Of a DNA stretch of 64,000 nucleotides, positions 38,243 to 47,167 are shown piece after piece. The DNA comes from Tritonibacter aquimaris (lineage in GTDB: Bacteria > Pseudomonadota > Alphaproteobacteria > Rhodobacterales > Rhodobacteraceae), in the NCBI RefSeq assembly GCF_009617595.1, contig NZ_WIXK01000002.1, positions 124,001-188,000 on the forward strand. Reading direction: 5' to 3'. Numbering within the stretch: position 1 is the stretch's first letter; every line of letters begins with the position of its first letter. The position numbers and the translations under genes were made by a program. Under the pieces are notes generated by a model. That model saw only the letters and a list, made by a program, of their open reading frames with translations. It was not told where the DNA came from and did not search any database.

Positions 38243-40132
38243 GTGTTTCACGTGAAACATTCGAGCTATGACGTAATAGTTGTTGGCGGCGGGCACGCCG
38301 GCGCCGAGGCAGCCCACGCAGCCGCACGAATGGGTGCGCGCACGGCTCTTATCACGCTGAGCCGTGATGGTATTGGCGTGATGTCCTGCAACCCCGCTAT
38401 TGGTGGTCTGGGAAAAGGCCACCTTGTTCGAGAGATCGATGCGCTAGATGGTGTCATGGGTACGGTTGCGGATGCTGCCGGCATCCAGTTTCGTCTTCTC
38501 AATCGCCGTAAAGGGCCGGCAGTGCAGGGGCCTCGTGCGCAATCTGATCGGGCAATCTATCGCAGCGCAATGTTGGCACTGACAGAAGCGCAGGAAAACC
38601 TCGATATTGTCGAAGGCGAGGCTGTAGATTTTCTAATGAGCGGACAGGCAGTCTGTGGTGTTCAACTTGCAGATGGCAGTGAAATTCAGGCTCATTCTGT
38701 CATCCTAACCTCGGGGACCTTTCTGCGCGGGGTTATCCATATTGGTGATGTATCACGTCCGGGTGGGCGCATGGGGGATAAGCCTTCGGTGCGTCTGGCT
38801 GAACGGTTGGACAGTTTTGCGCTGCCACTCGGCCGTTTAAAAACAGGGACTCCGCCAAGATTGGATGGGCGGACCATCAATTGGGACATTCTGGATGAAC
38901 AGCCGGGCGATGAAGACCCAACGCTCTTCTCCTTTTTGTCGACGTCCACGCAAGCAAAACAAATCTCTTGCGGGATAACCCATACCAACGAACAGACGCA
39001 TGATATTATCCGCGCCAACCTGGACCGCTCTGCGATGTATGGTGGTCACATCGAGGGGGTTGGCCCCCGGTACTGCCCATCGATCGAAGATAAAATCGTA
39101 CGTTTCGCCGATAAAACATCCCATCAGATTTTTCTTGAACCTGAGGGTGTTACGGATCACACGGTATATCCAAATGGGATTTCGACCAGCCTGCCTGAAG
39201 AAGTGCAGCTGGATTATGTGCGCTCAATCGCGGGTCTCGAAAAGACTGAAATTATTCAGCCTGGATATGCGATTGAATATGATTATGTTGACCCGCGCGC
39301 CCTTACTTTGGACCTCTCGGTAAAGGATGTCCCAGGTTTGTATTTGGCCGGGCAGATCAACGGAACCACTGGTTACGAAGAAGCAGCTGCCCAGGGGCTG
39401 GTTGCCGGCCTAAATGCGGCGCGCCGCGCTCAGCAAAAAGAGCCGATTCATTTCTCGCGTTCGAATAGCTACATTGGCGTGATGATTGATGATCTGACAA
39501 CCAGCGGCGTGAGCGAACCCTATCGCATGTTCACATCACGAGCAGAGTTCAGGTTATCTCTCAGAGCGGATAATGCCGATCAACGCTTAACACCTTTAGG
39601 GCTTGAGCTGGGCTGCGTTGGCGAAAAACGGTCTGAGATCTTTACCCAAAAGATGGAAAAGATTAGTACCGTTCGTGGTGCTTTGGACGGTGCAAGTTTT
39701 ACGCCCAAAGAAGTTCTGGGGGCAGGGATTAAAGTGAACCAGGACGGTAAGCGTAGATCTGGCCTAGACGTACTTGGATTTCCCGACGTTTCGTTTGAGG
39801 ACATTCTGCCGCTGCTGCCGGAACTAGATCAAACCGATGAACCGGTTCGACGCCAAATCGAACGAGACGCGTTATATGCCAATTACATCTCGCGGCAAGA
39901 ACGCGAGATCGCAGCTATGAAGCGCGATGAAGGTTATCGCATTCCTGTTGATTTCGACTATGCGATGCTTGAAGGGCTTTCCAATGAGTTGACCCTGAAG
40001 CTTGAGCGCGCGCGCCCAGCAACGCTTTCGCAGGCATCGCGAGTTGAGGGGATGACTCCGGCCGCTCTGGCTTTGTTGTTGGCGCGCCTTCGTAAGGATA
40101 CGGAGAAGAAGGCACGTGTGCAAAATGGATAA
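38243..40132 (+). CDS. mnmG: tRNA uridine-5-carboxymethylaminomethyl modification enzyme MnmG (GidA)
   Basis: MnmG is the FAD-dependent partner of MnmE. The 629-residue protein has the FAD motif [14 protein letters not shown], the [13 protein letters not shown] loop with a conserved Cys, [17 protein letters not shown], and the second conserved Cys. The start is GTG 38243, giving the unusual N-terminus [10 protein letters not shown]; those first codons are the parS site (separate entry). GAGGAG lies just upstream. rsmG begins inside its last codons. Confidence 0.96.
   Translation: MFHVKHSSYDVIVVGGGHAGAEAAHAAARMGARTALITLSRDGIGVMSCNPAIGGLGKGHLVREIDALDGVMGTVADAAGIQFRLLNRRKGPAVQGPRAQSDRAIYRSAMLALTEAQENLDIVEGEAVDFLMSGQAVCGVQLADGSEIQAHSVILTSGTFLRGVIHIGDVSRPGGRMGDKPSVRLAERLDSFALPLGRLKTGTPPRLDGRTINWDILDEQPGDEDPTLFSFLSTSTQAKQISCGITHTNEQTHDIIRANLDRSAMYGGHIEGVGPRYCPSIEDKIVRFADKTSHQIFLEPEGVTDHTVYPNGISTSLPEEVQLDYVRSIAGLEKTEIIQPGYAIEYDYVDPRALTLDLSVKDVPGLYLAGQINGTTGYEEAAAQGLVAGLNAARRAQQKEPIHFSRSNSYIGVMIDDLTTSGVSEPYRMFTSRAEFRLSLRADNADQRLTPLGLELGCVGEKRSEIFTQKMEKISTVRGALDGASFTPKEVLGAGIKVNQDGKRRSGLDVLGFPDVSFEDILPLLPELDQTDEPVRRQIERDALYANYISRQEREIAAMKRDEGYRIPVDFDYAMLEGLSNELTLKLERARPATLSQASRVEGMTPAALALLLARLRKDTEKKARVQNG
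38244..38259. promoter_or_regulatory. parS, perfect ParB-binding site inside the mnmG start
   Basis: TGTTTCACGTGAAACA is a perfect 16-base palindrome identical to the consensus parS bound by ParB/Spo0J. It starts one base after the mnmG GTG start and encodes Phe-His-Val-Lys-His of MnmG. It is about 3.2 kb from the predicted origin and 2.5 kb before parA. Confidence 0.97.
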
Positions 40133-40742
40133 GGCTGAACTTTCGCAATTCGATGTTTCACGTGAAACAATGGAGCGCCTTGAGAAATTTGAGCAGGTTA
40201 TTCTTAAGTGGAACCCGAAGATCAACCTGGTTTCGAAAAATAGCCTAAAAGATTTGTGGCGCCGACATATTGTCGATTCCGTCCAGGTGTTTCGAAGTGT
40301 TCCCAATCCAGTAGATCACTGGGTTGACATCGGATCAGGGGGCGGCTTTCCTGGCGCGATAGTTGGTATTCTTTGCGCGGCCGAAAGTCCGGATACCAAT
40401 GTCACCTTGATTGAAAGTGATCAGCGAAAATGCGCTTTTCTTCGCAATGTTGCGCGGGAATGTAGTGCTCCTATCAAGGTGATCACTGGTCGTATTGAAG
40501 CAGTTGAACCGCAGAACGCTGACGTTTTGTCTGCCCGTGCTCTTGCTGATCTTTCGGATCTTTTGGAGTTTTCTGAGCGACATCTTGCTGAAAAAGGGCT
40601 CGCCGTGTTCCCAAAGGGGGAGACCTGGAAAAAAGAAGTGGATAACTCTCGAGCGCGATGGAGCTTTGATCTGGAAACGGTTAAAAGTCAGACAGAGCCA
40701 AGCGCCGTTATTTTGAAAATAAAGGGAGTTGCCCGTGTCTGA
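40125..40742 (+). CDS. rsmG: 16S rRNA (guanine527-N7)-methyltransferase RsmG (GidB)
   Basis: RsmG methylates G527 of 16S rRNA; loss gives low-level streptomycin resistance in other bacteria. The 205-residue protein has the class I methyltransferase motif [12 protein letters not shown], and [13 protein letters not shown] use ATG 40125; GTG 40116 is in frame and close to a ribosome binding site, so the start is uncertain by three residues. The residues FDVSRET near the N-terminus include the second parS site. The stop overlaps the parA start. Confidence 0.95.
   Translation: MDKAELSQFDVSRETMERLEKFEQVILKWNPKINLVSKNSLKDLWRRHIVDSVQVFRSVPNPVDHWVDIGSGGGFPGAIVGILCAAESPDTNVTLIESDQRKCAFLRNVARECSAPIKVITGRIEAVEPQNADVLSARALADLSDLLEFSERHLAEKGLAVFPKGETWKKEVDNSRARWSFDLETVKSQTEPSAVILKIKGVARV
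40154..40169. promoter_or_regulatory. parS, perfect ParB-binding site inside rsmG
   Basis: A second copy of TGTTTCACGTGAAACA lies in codons 10-15 of rsmG, in the segment encoding DVSRET. It is about 5.1 kb from the predicted origin and 0.6 kb before parA. Two perfect copies within 2 kb indicate the ParB nucleation zone. Confidence 0.97.
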
Positions 40743-41544
40743 CTACAGCCGCCCGGTTGGGCCTCGTATTATCGCGGTAGCAAACCAAAAAGGGGGCGTT
40801 GGCAAGACAACTACTACCATCAACCTCGCTGCTGCTTTGGTGGAAACCGGAATGCGTGTGCTTGTGGTTGATCTTGATCCGCAGGGTAACGCGTCTACAG
40901 GTCTAGGGATCGAAACAGTAAATCGGGAAAAGACGTCGTACGATCTATTGGTCGAAGATGCGCCTCTGCCAGAGGTCATCCAATCAACCGAGATTGAGGA
41001 TCTTTGCATAATTCCTTCAACGGTGGATTTGAGCTCAGCTGATATTGAACTCTTCACCAATGAAAAGCGTAGCTTCCTATTGCACGACGCATTGCGGCAG
41101 GTGGCGATGGATGATTATGACTGGGATTACGTCCTGATCGATTGCCCGCCGTCTTTGAACCTTCTGACAGTAAATGCAATGGTTGCGTCTCATTCGGTTC
41201 TCATCCCGCTGCAGAGTGAATTCTTTGCGCTGGAGGGGGTCTCGCAGTTGATGATGACAATTCGCGATGTGCGGCAATCCGCCAATCCGAATTTGCGTAT
41301 TGAAGGTGTTGTGCTCACAATGTTTGATCGGCGCAATAACCTATCACTTCAAGTCGAACAAGACGCGCGCGACAACCTTGGTGAGTTGGTCTTTGAGACA
41401 AAAATCCCGCGCAATGTTCGGGTCAGCGAAGCACCATCATTTGCTTTGCCGGTTTTGAACTATGATAGCAATTCTCTGGGGGCTAGAGCGTATCGCGCGT
41501 TAGCCGTCGAGATATTGGAAAAACATCAAAATATCGCGGCTTAA
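40735..41544 (+). CDS. parA: Chromosome partitioning ATPase ParA (Soj)
   Basis: The 269-residue deviant-Walker ATPase opens with IIAVANQKGGVGKTTTTINLA, and has LVVDLDPQGNASTGLG and IDCPPSLNLLTVNAM. It moves ParB-parS complexes apart on the nucleoid. GTG 40735 is chosen over TTG 40729 because GGGAG lies six bases upstream; it overlaps the rsmG stop by eight bases. parB follows after 20 bases. Confidence 0.97.
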   Translation: MSDYSRPVGPRIIAVANQKGGVGKTTTTINLAAALVETGMRVLVVDLDPQGNASTGLGIETVNREKTSYDLLVEDAPLPEVIQSTEIEDLCIIPSTVDLSSADIELFTNEKRSFLLHDALRQVAMDDYDWDYVLIDCPPSLNLLTVNAMVASHSVLIPLQSEFFALEGVSQLMMTIRDVRQSANPNLRIEGVVLTMFDRRNNLSLQVEQDARDNLGELVFETKIPRNVRVSEAPSFALPVLNYDSNSLGARAYRALAVEILEKHQNIAA

Positions 41545-41564
41545 CGCGGGCGGAGGCACACTAT

Positions 41565-42458
41565 ATGGCAAAAGAAAAAGGGAAACCCCGCGGTCTTGGT
41601 CGCGGACTATCGGCACTGATGGCAGACGTAAATCCTGAACCTGTGAGCACTGAAACACAGGCGCCGCGTAACGCGGAAATACTTGTTCCTATCGAGAGAG
41701 TTCAAGCAAACCCTGATCAGCCGCGGCGTCAGTTTGTTCAAGATGACCTCGATGACCTGACGGCATCTATCAAAGAAAAAGGCGTATTGCAGCCACTGAT
41801 TGTGCGTCCGCGCAATGGTGGAAGCTACGAAATTGTAGCGGGTGAACGCCGCTGGCGCGCAGCTCAGGCGGCGCAGCTTCATGAAGTTCCGGTTCTTATT
41901 CGGGATTATTCTGATCTTGAAATGATGGAAGTGGCCATCATTGAAAACATCCAGCGCGCTGATCTCAATGCGATGGAAGAGGCGCTGAGCTATAAACAGC
42001 TGATGGAAAAGTTCGGCCACACCCAGGAGAAAATGGCAGACGCGCTTGGTAAAAGCCGCAGCTATATCGCCAACCTGGTCCGTCTGCTGCATCTTCCTGA
42101 TGATGTGCAGCTTATGGTGCATGAGCGCCAGCTTTCGGCTGGGCATGCACGGGCGTTGATTACTTGTGACAATGCTTCTGATCTTGCGCGAAAGATTGTC
42201 AAAGGCGGTCTCTCTGTTCGCGCAACCGAGGCTTTGGTGAAAAAATCGGTTGCAGGAGACAAACCTGCTGCACCGCGTAAGGCCAAAGCAGCGGGTGAAA
42301 AGGATGCAGATACCCGCGCATTGGAAGATGATCTGTCAGCGGCACTTCGTATGAAAGTATCGATTGATCACAAACCTGGCGGCGAAGCGGGTTCGATCAC
42401 TATCAGCTATAATGATTTGGATCAGCTGGATGAGCTGTGTAATCTGCTCAGCCGTTAG
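41565..42458 (+). CDS. parB: Chromosome partitioning protein ParB (Spo0J)
   Basis: ParB is a CTP-binding clamp loaded at parS. The 297-residue protein has the C motifs IVAGERRWRAAQ and IENIQRADLNAMEEA, the helix-turn-helix AEKMADALGKSRSYIANLVRLL region, and a C-terminal dimerisation helix ending in LDELCNLLSR. GGAGGCAC lies upstream of ATG 41565. The gene overlaps the convergent DUF454 gene by 11 bases, and its terminator lies inside that gene. Confidence 0.97.
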   Translation: MAKEKGKPRGLGRGLSALMADVNPEPVSTETQAPRNAEILVPIERVQANPDQPRRQFVQDDLDDLTASIKEKGVLQPLIVRPRNGGSYEIVAGERRWRAAQAAQLHEVPVLIRDYSDLEMMEVAIIENIQRADLNAMEEALSYKQLMEKFGHTQEKMADALGKSRSYIANLVRLLHLPDDVQLMVHERQLSAGHARALITCDNASDLARKIVKGGLSVRATEALVKKSVAGDKPAAPRKAKAAGEKDADTRALEDDLSAALRMKVSIDHKPGGEAGSITISYNDLDQLDELCNLLSR

Positions 42459-42801
42459 GGCGAGACCAGATAAAGATCAACACGCAGGACAGCGTCGCAG
42501 CTTGGATCAGAAGAATATGCTGCGCCAGCCCAGCAAAGGCTGAAATTAAAAAGACAGCGGCAACAGAAACTGTTGCCGCTTTTTTTGCGCCGGGTCGAAT
42601 GGCACCGCTTTGCTGCCAATCAACGATTATCGGGCCAAACGTGTTGTGGCCAAGCAGCCAATTGTGAAGTCGCGAAGAGGATCGAGAAAAGAAGAACGCA
42701 GCCAGCAATAGAAATGGAACAGTAGGGAGGAGGGGGAGTATGACGCCAACCGCCGCGCAGGCCACGCAGAGCACACCTAATCCAGCATAAAAAAATCGCA
42801 T
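42448..42801 (-). CDS. DUF454 (YbaN-like) membrane protein
   Basis: The 117-residue product has the YbaN/DUF454 pattern: two N-terminal membrane helices (YAGLGVLCVACAAVGVILPLLPTVPFLLLAAFFFSR interrupted by a turn), HNWLLGH and a C-terminal pair of helices. The function is unknown. It starts one base after the HemW stop (TGATATG) and ends inside parB in the opposite direction. A hairpin with a T-run on the plus strand lies in the middle of the coding region. Confidence 0.88.
   Translation of the reverse strand: MRFFYAGLGVLCVACAAVGVILPLLPTVPFLLLAAFFFSRSSSRLHNWLLGHNTFGPIIVDWQQSGAIRPGAKKAATVSVAAVFLISAFAGLAQHILLIQAATLSCVLIFIWSRPNG
42556..42586 (+). terminator. Intrinsic terminator for parAB, inside the convergent DUF454 gene
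   Basis: A perfect 10-bp stem AGCGGCAACA/TGTTGCCGCT with a five-base loop is followed by seven T (42580-42586) on the plus strand. It lies about 100 bases past the parB stop, in sequence that codes for KKAATVSVAAV of DUF454 on the other strand. It should end the rightward parAB transcript. Confidence 0.85.
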
Positions 42802-42802
42802 A

Positions 42803-43957
42803 TCAATCCACTAGCAATTCGCGGAGCACGGCGTTCAGAACCGCTCGCCCCTGATCGGTCGCGCATATTCTGTCATTAGAGATAGACAACATTCCAAGAT
42901 CCACAAGATGTTCAATACGATCTTGTGGCAATTCGTAGCCAGCGAGCTGCTTGAAACGCGCCGGATCCAACCCTTCCTTCAAGCGCATTCCCATCATCAG
43001 GAACTCAACGGCTGCGTCCTCTCCGGGCAAGGCTTCTACGTGTGAATAGCCACTTCCAGCTTTTACAGCTGCCAACCATGCTCCTGGCGCACGGTGGCTT
43101 TCTGTTGCGTGGCGTTGACCGCCTTTTGTGATGCGGCCATGTGCTCCGGGCCCAATGCCTACATAGTCGCCATAGCGCCAGTAAATCTGGTTGTGCCGAG
43201 ATTCAGCATCAGGGCGCGCGTGGTTGGAAATCTCATATCCTGGCAGGCCATGCGCGGCGCAAATCTCTTGGGTGGCTTGATACATATCGGCGGCATTGTC
43301 ATCTGTTGGAAGATTGCGCAGTTTGCCGCGCGCGTAGCGATCACCAAAAGCGGTGCCTTCTTCGATGGTCAACTGATAAAGGGACAGGTGATCAATCGCC
43401 ATCGACAGCGCTTCGTTTAGTTCTGATTTCCAGTCAGCAAGGCTTTGGCCCTGCCGGGCGTAAATCAAATCAAAGCTCACCCGATCAAAACACTGACGCG
43501 CCACATCAAAGGCGGCTTTAGCCTCAGCTGCGCTGTGTATTCGGCCAAGCCGGCGCAGATCCTGATCGTTGAGTGCCTGAATACCCATTGAAATCCGGTT
43601 TACACCGCCATCGCGATAGCCGGCAAAACGCCCAGCCTCGACAGATCCCGGATTAGCTTCGAGAGAGATTTCAATGTCATTGGCAAAGGGCCAGATGCTG
43701 CGAGCTTTTTCGATCACGCCGGCAACGGTTTCTGGCAGCATCAAACTGGGGGTGCCGCCACCGAAAAAGATAGAGTTCAGAACCCGACCGGAGAGCTCAG
43801 GCGCGATCCGATCAAGTTCTAGGCAATAGGCATCTAGCCATTGTTTTTGTTCGACCTGGCGCACAACATGGCTGTTGAAATCGCAATAGGGGCATTTGGC
43901 CTGACAGAAGGGCCAATGCACATAGAGACCAAATCCCCCATTTCGCCAATCATCCAC
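42803..43957 (-). CDS. hemW: Radical SAM protein HemW (coproporphyrinogen dehydrogenase-like heme chaperone)
   Basis: The 384-residue protein has the radical-SAM cluster CQAKCPYC directly after LYVHWPF, the GGTPSL loop, EANPGSV, and RISMGIQALND. HemW-type proteins lack the extra features of HemN and are thought to deliver heme rather than oxidise coproporphyrinogen. I prefer GTG 43957 ([17 protein letters not shown]) with AGGG eight bases upstream; the frame is open to GTG 43990. The start overlaps the rdgB stop. Older annotation often calls it HemN. Confidence 0.93.
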   Translation of the reverse strand: MDDWRNGGFGLYVHWPFCQAKCPYCDFNSHVVRQVEQKQWLDAYCLELDRIAPELSGRVLNSIFFGGGTPSLMLPETVAGVIEKARSIWPFANDIEISLEANPGSVEAGRFAGYRDGGVNRISMGIQALNDQDLRRLGRIHSAAEAKAAFDVARQCFDRVSFDLIYARQGQSLADWKSELNEALSMAIDHLSLYQLTIEEGTAFGDRYARGKLRNLPTDDNAADMYQATQEICAAHGLPGYEISNHARPDAESRHNQIYWRYGDYVGIGPGAHGRITKGGQRHATESHRAPGAWLAAVKAGSGYSHVEALPGEDAAVEFLMMGMRLKEGLDPARFKQLAGYELPQDRIEHLVDLGMLSISNDRICATDQGRAVLNAVLRELLVD

Positions 43958-44564
43958 CAAAACAGCCCTGAACAAATTTGGCGAGCGCACGGCCGCGATG
44001 GCTGATTTTATTCTTTTCGGACTTGTCCATTTCGGCGCAGGTTATGTCATATCCTTCGGGGACAAACATGGGATCATAGCCAAAGCCACCTTCGCCCCGG
44101 ATAGGCCAGATCAGGGATCCTGGCATAACACCTTCGAACACCTCATCGTGCCCGTCCGGCCAGGCAATAACCAGCGTGCAGCGAAACTGTGCTGTGCGCG
44201 GTGCGTCGGCGCCCTTGGCAGTGATCTCATCATTGGCGCGGGTCATGGCCATCATGAAATCGCGACCGTTTTCAGTTTCTGCCCAGTCGGCGGTGTAAAC
44301 ACCAGGTGCGCCGTCAAGTGCATCAATGGTGATGCCGCTGTCATCAGACAGTGCAGGCAGACCCGTGGCTTTGGCAGCTGCGTGGGCTTTGATGCGCGCG
44401 TTGCCAACAAATGTATCTTCGGTTTCTTCCGGCTCTGGTAGGTTCATCTCGCCGGCACCAACAACGCTCACCCCAAACGGGGCGAGGATTTCGCTGATTT
44501 CGGTAAGCTTGCCTTTGTTGTGGGTGGCGACAAGAAGCTTGTCGCCTTTAAATTCCCGGCTCAT
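43950..44564 (-). CDS. rdgB: RdgB/HAM1-type non-canonical purine NTP pyrophosphatase
   Basis: RdgB removes ITP, dITP and XTP from the nucleotide pool. The 204-residue protein has [12 protein letters not shown] at the N-terminus, [29 protein letters not shown] and the C-terminal SHRGRAL. It overlaps rph by four bases and hemW by eight, in the leftward rph-rdgB-hemW-DUF454 run. Confidence 0.96.
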   Translation of the reverse strand: MSREFKGDKLLVATHNKGKLTEISEILAPFGVSVVGAGEMNLPEPEETEDTFVGNARIKAHAAAKATGLPALSDDSGITIDALDGAPGVYTADWAETENGRDFMMAMTRANDEITAKGADAPRTAQFRCTLVIAWPDGHDEVFEGVMPGSLIWPIRGEGGFGYDPMFVPEGYDITCAEMDKSEKNKISHRGRALAKFVQGCFGG

Positions 44565-45274
44565 TTCGCGGCTGCCTTCTGCATTTCAGCAAGTTCAGAG
44601 GTGCCCTTTGCGGCCAGATCCATCAGCTCGTTCATCTGATCGCGTGAGAACAGTGATCCTTCGGCAGACATCTGAACCTCAATGAGTTTGCCGGAACCGG
44701 TCATGATGAAGTTGCCATCCACACCCGCCTCAGAGTCTTCCGGATAGTCTAGATCAAGCACGGGCTGGCCCGCATAGATACCACAAGACACGGCAGCAAC
44801 CGGGTCAATCAAGGGGTCAATAGTCACATCACCCGCTTTCATCAGCTTGTTCACTGCAAGGCGCAATGCAACCCAGCCGCCAGTGATCGAGGCACAGCGG
44901 GTGCCGCCATCGGCCTGCAATACATCACAGTCCACGGTGATCTGGCGCTCACCTAGGGCAACGCGATCAACACCTGCACGCAGCGCTCGCCCGATCAGGC
45001 GTTGAATTTCAACAGTGCGTCCGCCCTGTTTGCCGCTGGCTGCTTCGCGACGCATGCGGGTGTTGGTGGCGCGGGGCAGCATGCCATATTCAGCGGTGAC
45101 CCAACCAAGCCCGGAGCCTTTGATAAACGGGGGAACCCGGTCTTCGATTGTAGCAGTGCAAAGCACATGCGTATCACCAACCTTGATCAGGCAGGAGCCC
45201 TCGGCATGTTTGGTAAAGCCAGTTTCAAAAGAGATGGCGCGCATTTCATCAAGCTGTCGTCCGGAGGGTCGCAT
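44561..45274 (-). CDS. rph: Ribonuclease PH
   Basis: RNase PH is a phosphorolytic 3'-exonuclease for tRNA ends. The 237-residue protein has [22 protein letters not shown], the Arg cluster [34 protein letters not shown] and [18 protein letters not shown] 45274 is used, with AGGAT upstream; a longer frame to 45367 runs into the divergent hrcA control region. It is divergent from hrcA across 153 bases. Confidence 0.97.
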   Translation of the reverse strand: MRPSGRQLDEMRAISFETGFTKHAEGSCLIKVGDTHVLCTATIEDRVPPFIKGSGLGWVTAEYGMLPRATNTRMRREAASGKQGGRTVEIQRLIGRALRAGVDRVALGERQITVDCDVLQADGGTRCASITGGWVALRLAVNKLMKAGDVTIDPLIDPVAAVSCGIYAGQPVLDLDYPEDSEAGVDGNFIMTGSGKLIEVQMSAEGSLFSRDQMNELMDLAAKGTSELAEMQKAAAK

Positions 45275-45427
45275 GTGATATCCTTTATCTACTGTAGTTG
45301 GGATAGCCTTCGCACCCCGGTATTTGCAAGACGGATTGATCAAATGCTTGCCACTGGAGGATGACATCTCTTTGCATTCGGATTATTTATTTCTGGACCA
45401 TTGGACTGCAATAGTGACAGCGCTCAT

Positions 45428-46492
45428 ATGACTGAAGATCAGCCTATCCTTGAACATCTGAACGATCGCTCCAGAGATGTGTTTCGCGCTGTTGTGGAGT
45501 CTTATCTAGACAGCGGCGATCCTGTAGGAAGCCGAACATTGACACGGTCGCTGAATGAAAAGGTTTCAGCCGCGACAGTGCGCAATGTGATGCAGGATCT
45601 TGAACACCTCGGCCTATTGGACAGCCCACATATTTCCGCAGGACGTATTCCCACCCAGCTTGGGCTGCGAATGTTTGTGGATGGGCTGCTGGAAGTTGGC
45701 GATCTGGGATCCGATGATCGCAAAAAGATCGACGCAACACTTGGTGAAAGCGCCGGTGATGTGGAAGGGCTGCTTGATCGTGTTGGTGCAGCGCTTTCTG
45801 GGGTGACGCAGGGGGCTTCGCTGGTTCTTACCCCAAAACACGAAGCAGAAGTGCGCCATATTGAATTTGTCTCACTGGCCCCTGATCGCAGTCTGGTTGT
45901 TTTGGTGTTTTCAGACGGTCACGTGGAGAACCGACTGTTCACGCCGCCGCCGGGTCAAACACCAAGTTCGATGCGGGAAGCCGCGAATTTTCTGAATTCG
46001 CTGGTCGAAGGGCGCACGCTGAGTGAAATCCGACGTGATATTCAAACCCAGGTAGACGCCCGTCGTCAGGAAATCGATGTCCTGGCGAGTGATCTGATCG
46101 AGAGCGGTTTGGCCCAGTGGGACAGCGACAATTCAGACAGCGCACGTTTGCTTGTGCGTGGGCGTTCGAATCTTCTGTCCGAAGGCGGCGCCGAAGAAGA
46201 GCTTGATCGGATGAAGGTTCTATTTGATGACCTTGAACGCAAGCGAGATATTGCTGATTTTCTCAAACTGACTGAAGAAGGCGACGGTGTGCGCATTTTT
46301 ATCGGTTCTGAGAACAAACTTTTTTCACTTTCGGGTTCCTCTTTGGTGGTCTCTCCATATATGAACGCTGATCGAAAGATAATGGGTGCTGTTGGTGTGA
46401 TTGGACCCACGCGCCTGAACTACGGACGAATTGTGCCGATCGTGGATTACACGGCGCAACTGGTCGGCAAAATCTTGTCCGACCGGAGTTAG
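45428..46492 (+). CDS. hrcA: Heat-inducible transcription repressor HrcA
   Basis: HrcA binds CIRCE operators of chaperone operons. The 354-residue protein has the N-terminal winged helix (YLDSGDPVGSRTL, VSAATVRNVMQDLEHLGLL, AGRIPTQLGLRMFVD), the GAF-like middle domain and a C-terminal FIGSENKLFSLSGSSLVVSPY. ATG 45428 is preferred; TTG 45401 is in frame. I see no CIRCE inverted repeat directly upstream, so HrcA probably controls groESL elsewhere. grpE follows after 9 bases. Confidence 0.94.
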   Translation: MTEDQPILEHLNDRSRDVFRAVVESYLDSGDPVGSRTLTRSLNEKVSAATVRNVMQDLEHLGLLDSPHISAGRIPTQLGLRMFVDGLLEVGDLGSDDRKKIDATLGESAGDVEGLLDRVGAALSGVTQGASLVLTPKHEAEVRHIEFVSLAPDRSLVVLVFSDGHVENRLFTPPPGQTPSSMREAANFLNSLVEGRTLSEIRRDIQTQVDARRQEIDVLASDLIESGLAQWDSDNSDSARLLVRGRSNLLSEGGAEEELDRMKVLFDDLERKRDIADFLKLTEEGDGVRIFIGSENKLFSLSGSSLVVSPYMNADRKIMGAVGVIGPTRLNYGRIVPIVDYTAQLVGKILSDRS

Positions 46493-46501
46493 AGGTGAAA
46501 C

Positions 46502-47062
46502 ATGGCAGAGCCCAAAAACGACGATTTTCTGGATGACATTGACGCCGCGGAAGCGGAAGAGCTGGCAAGTGAGATCGAAGAGATCGATGAGGAAGCGCTG
46601 GAAGTGGAAACACTGCGCGCTGAACGCGATGAGCTGAAAGACCGCTTTATGCGCGCGTTGGCTGATGCTGAAAACGCCCGCAAGCGTGGCGACAAAGCCC
46701 GCCGTGAAGCAGAGCAGTACGGCGGCTCCAAACTGGCGCGTGATCTGTTGCCGGTATTTGACAATATGAAACGCGCGGTAGAATCCGCCAGTGACGAGCA
46801 GAAAGAAGTATCTGCTGCGCTGATCGAAGGTGTTGAGCTGACCTTGCGCGCACTGCTTGATGTGTTTGGCAAACATGGCATGCGTATTGTAACGCCAGAA
46901 GTTGGTGACCGCTTTGATCCGCAGCTGCATGAGGCGATGTTTGAAGCGCCGGTGCCGGGGACAAAAGCTGGCGATATCATTCAGGTTTCTGCTGAAGGGT
47001 TTATGCTGCACGACCGTTTGCTGCGCCCGGCGCAGGTTGGAGTGTCTTCAACTCCGGCCTAG
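46502..47062 (+). CDS. grpE: Nucleotide exchange factor GrpE
   Basis: GrpE is the exchange factor for DnaK. The 186-residue protein has an acidic helical N-terminus, the long coiled coil RFMRALADAENARKRGDKARREAE, and the beta-rich C-terminal GDRFDPQLHEAMFEAP and DRLLRPAQVGVS. GAGGTGAAAC precedes ATG 46502. Two terminator-like hairpins lie between it and the convergent mutS. Confidence 0.97.
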   Translation: MAEPKNDDFLDDIDAAEAEELASEIEEIDEEALEVETLRAERDELKDRFMRALADAENARKRGDKARREAEQYGGSKLARDLLPVFDNMKRAVESASDEQKEVSAALIEGVELTLRALLDVFGKHGMRIVTPEVGDRFDPQLHEAMFEAPVPGTKAGDIIQVSAEGFMLHDRLLRPAQVGVSSTPA

Positions 47063-47087
47063 TACACTGGGTGAAAGCATAAGGAAA

Positions 47088-47106
47088 ACGGCCCCGATGG
47101 GGCCGT
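47088..47106 (-). terminator. Terminator of mutS
   Basis: A perfect eight-base-pair stem ACGGCCCC/GGGGCCGT has a three-base loop. On the minus strand it is followed by TTTTCC. It lies about 60 bases past the mutS stop, near the grpE end. Confidence 0.65.
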
Positions 47107-47142
47107 GCCTTCGGCGAGAGTATTTGTGAAAAGATGAAGATG

Positions 47143-47166
47143 CGGCGGGGAATTCCCCGCCGTTTT
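47143..47166 (+). terminator. Intrinsic terminator of hrcA-grpE
   Basis: A perfect eight-base-pair stem CGGCGGGG/CCCCGCCG has a four-base loop and is followed by TTTTA on the plus strand. It lies about 80 bases past the grpE stop and two bases before the end of mutS. Each of the two convergent transcripts therefore crosses one hairpin before reaching its own. Confidence 0.75.
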
Positions 47167-47167
47167 A

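Noticed and set aside
45275-45427. Possible CIRCE operator before hrcA
   Set aside because: I saw no TTAGCACTC/GAGTGCTAA inverted repeat in this gap or before grpE.
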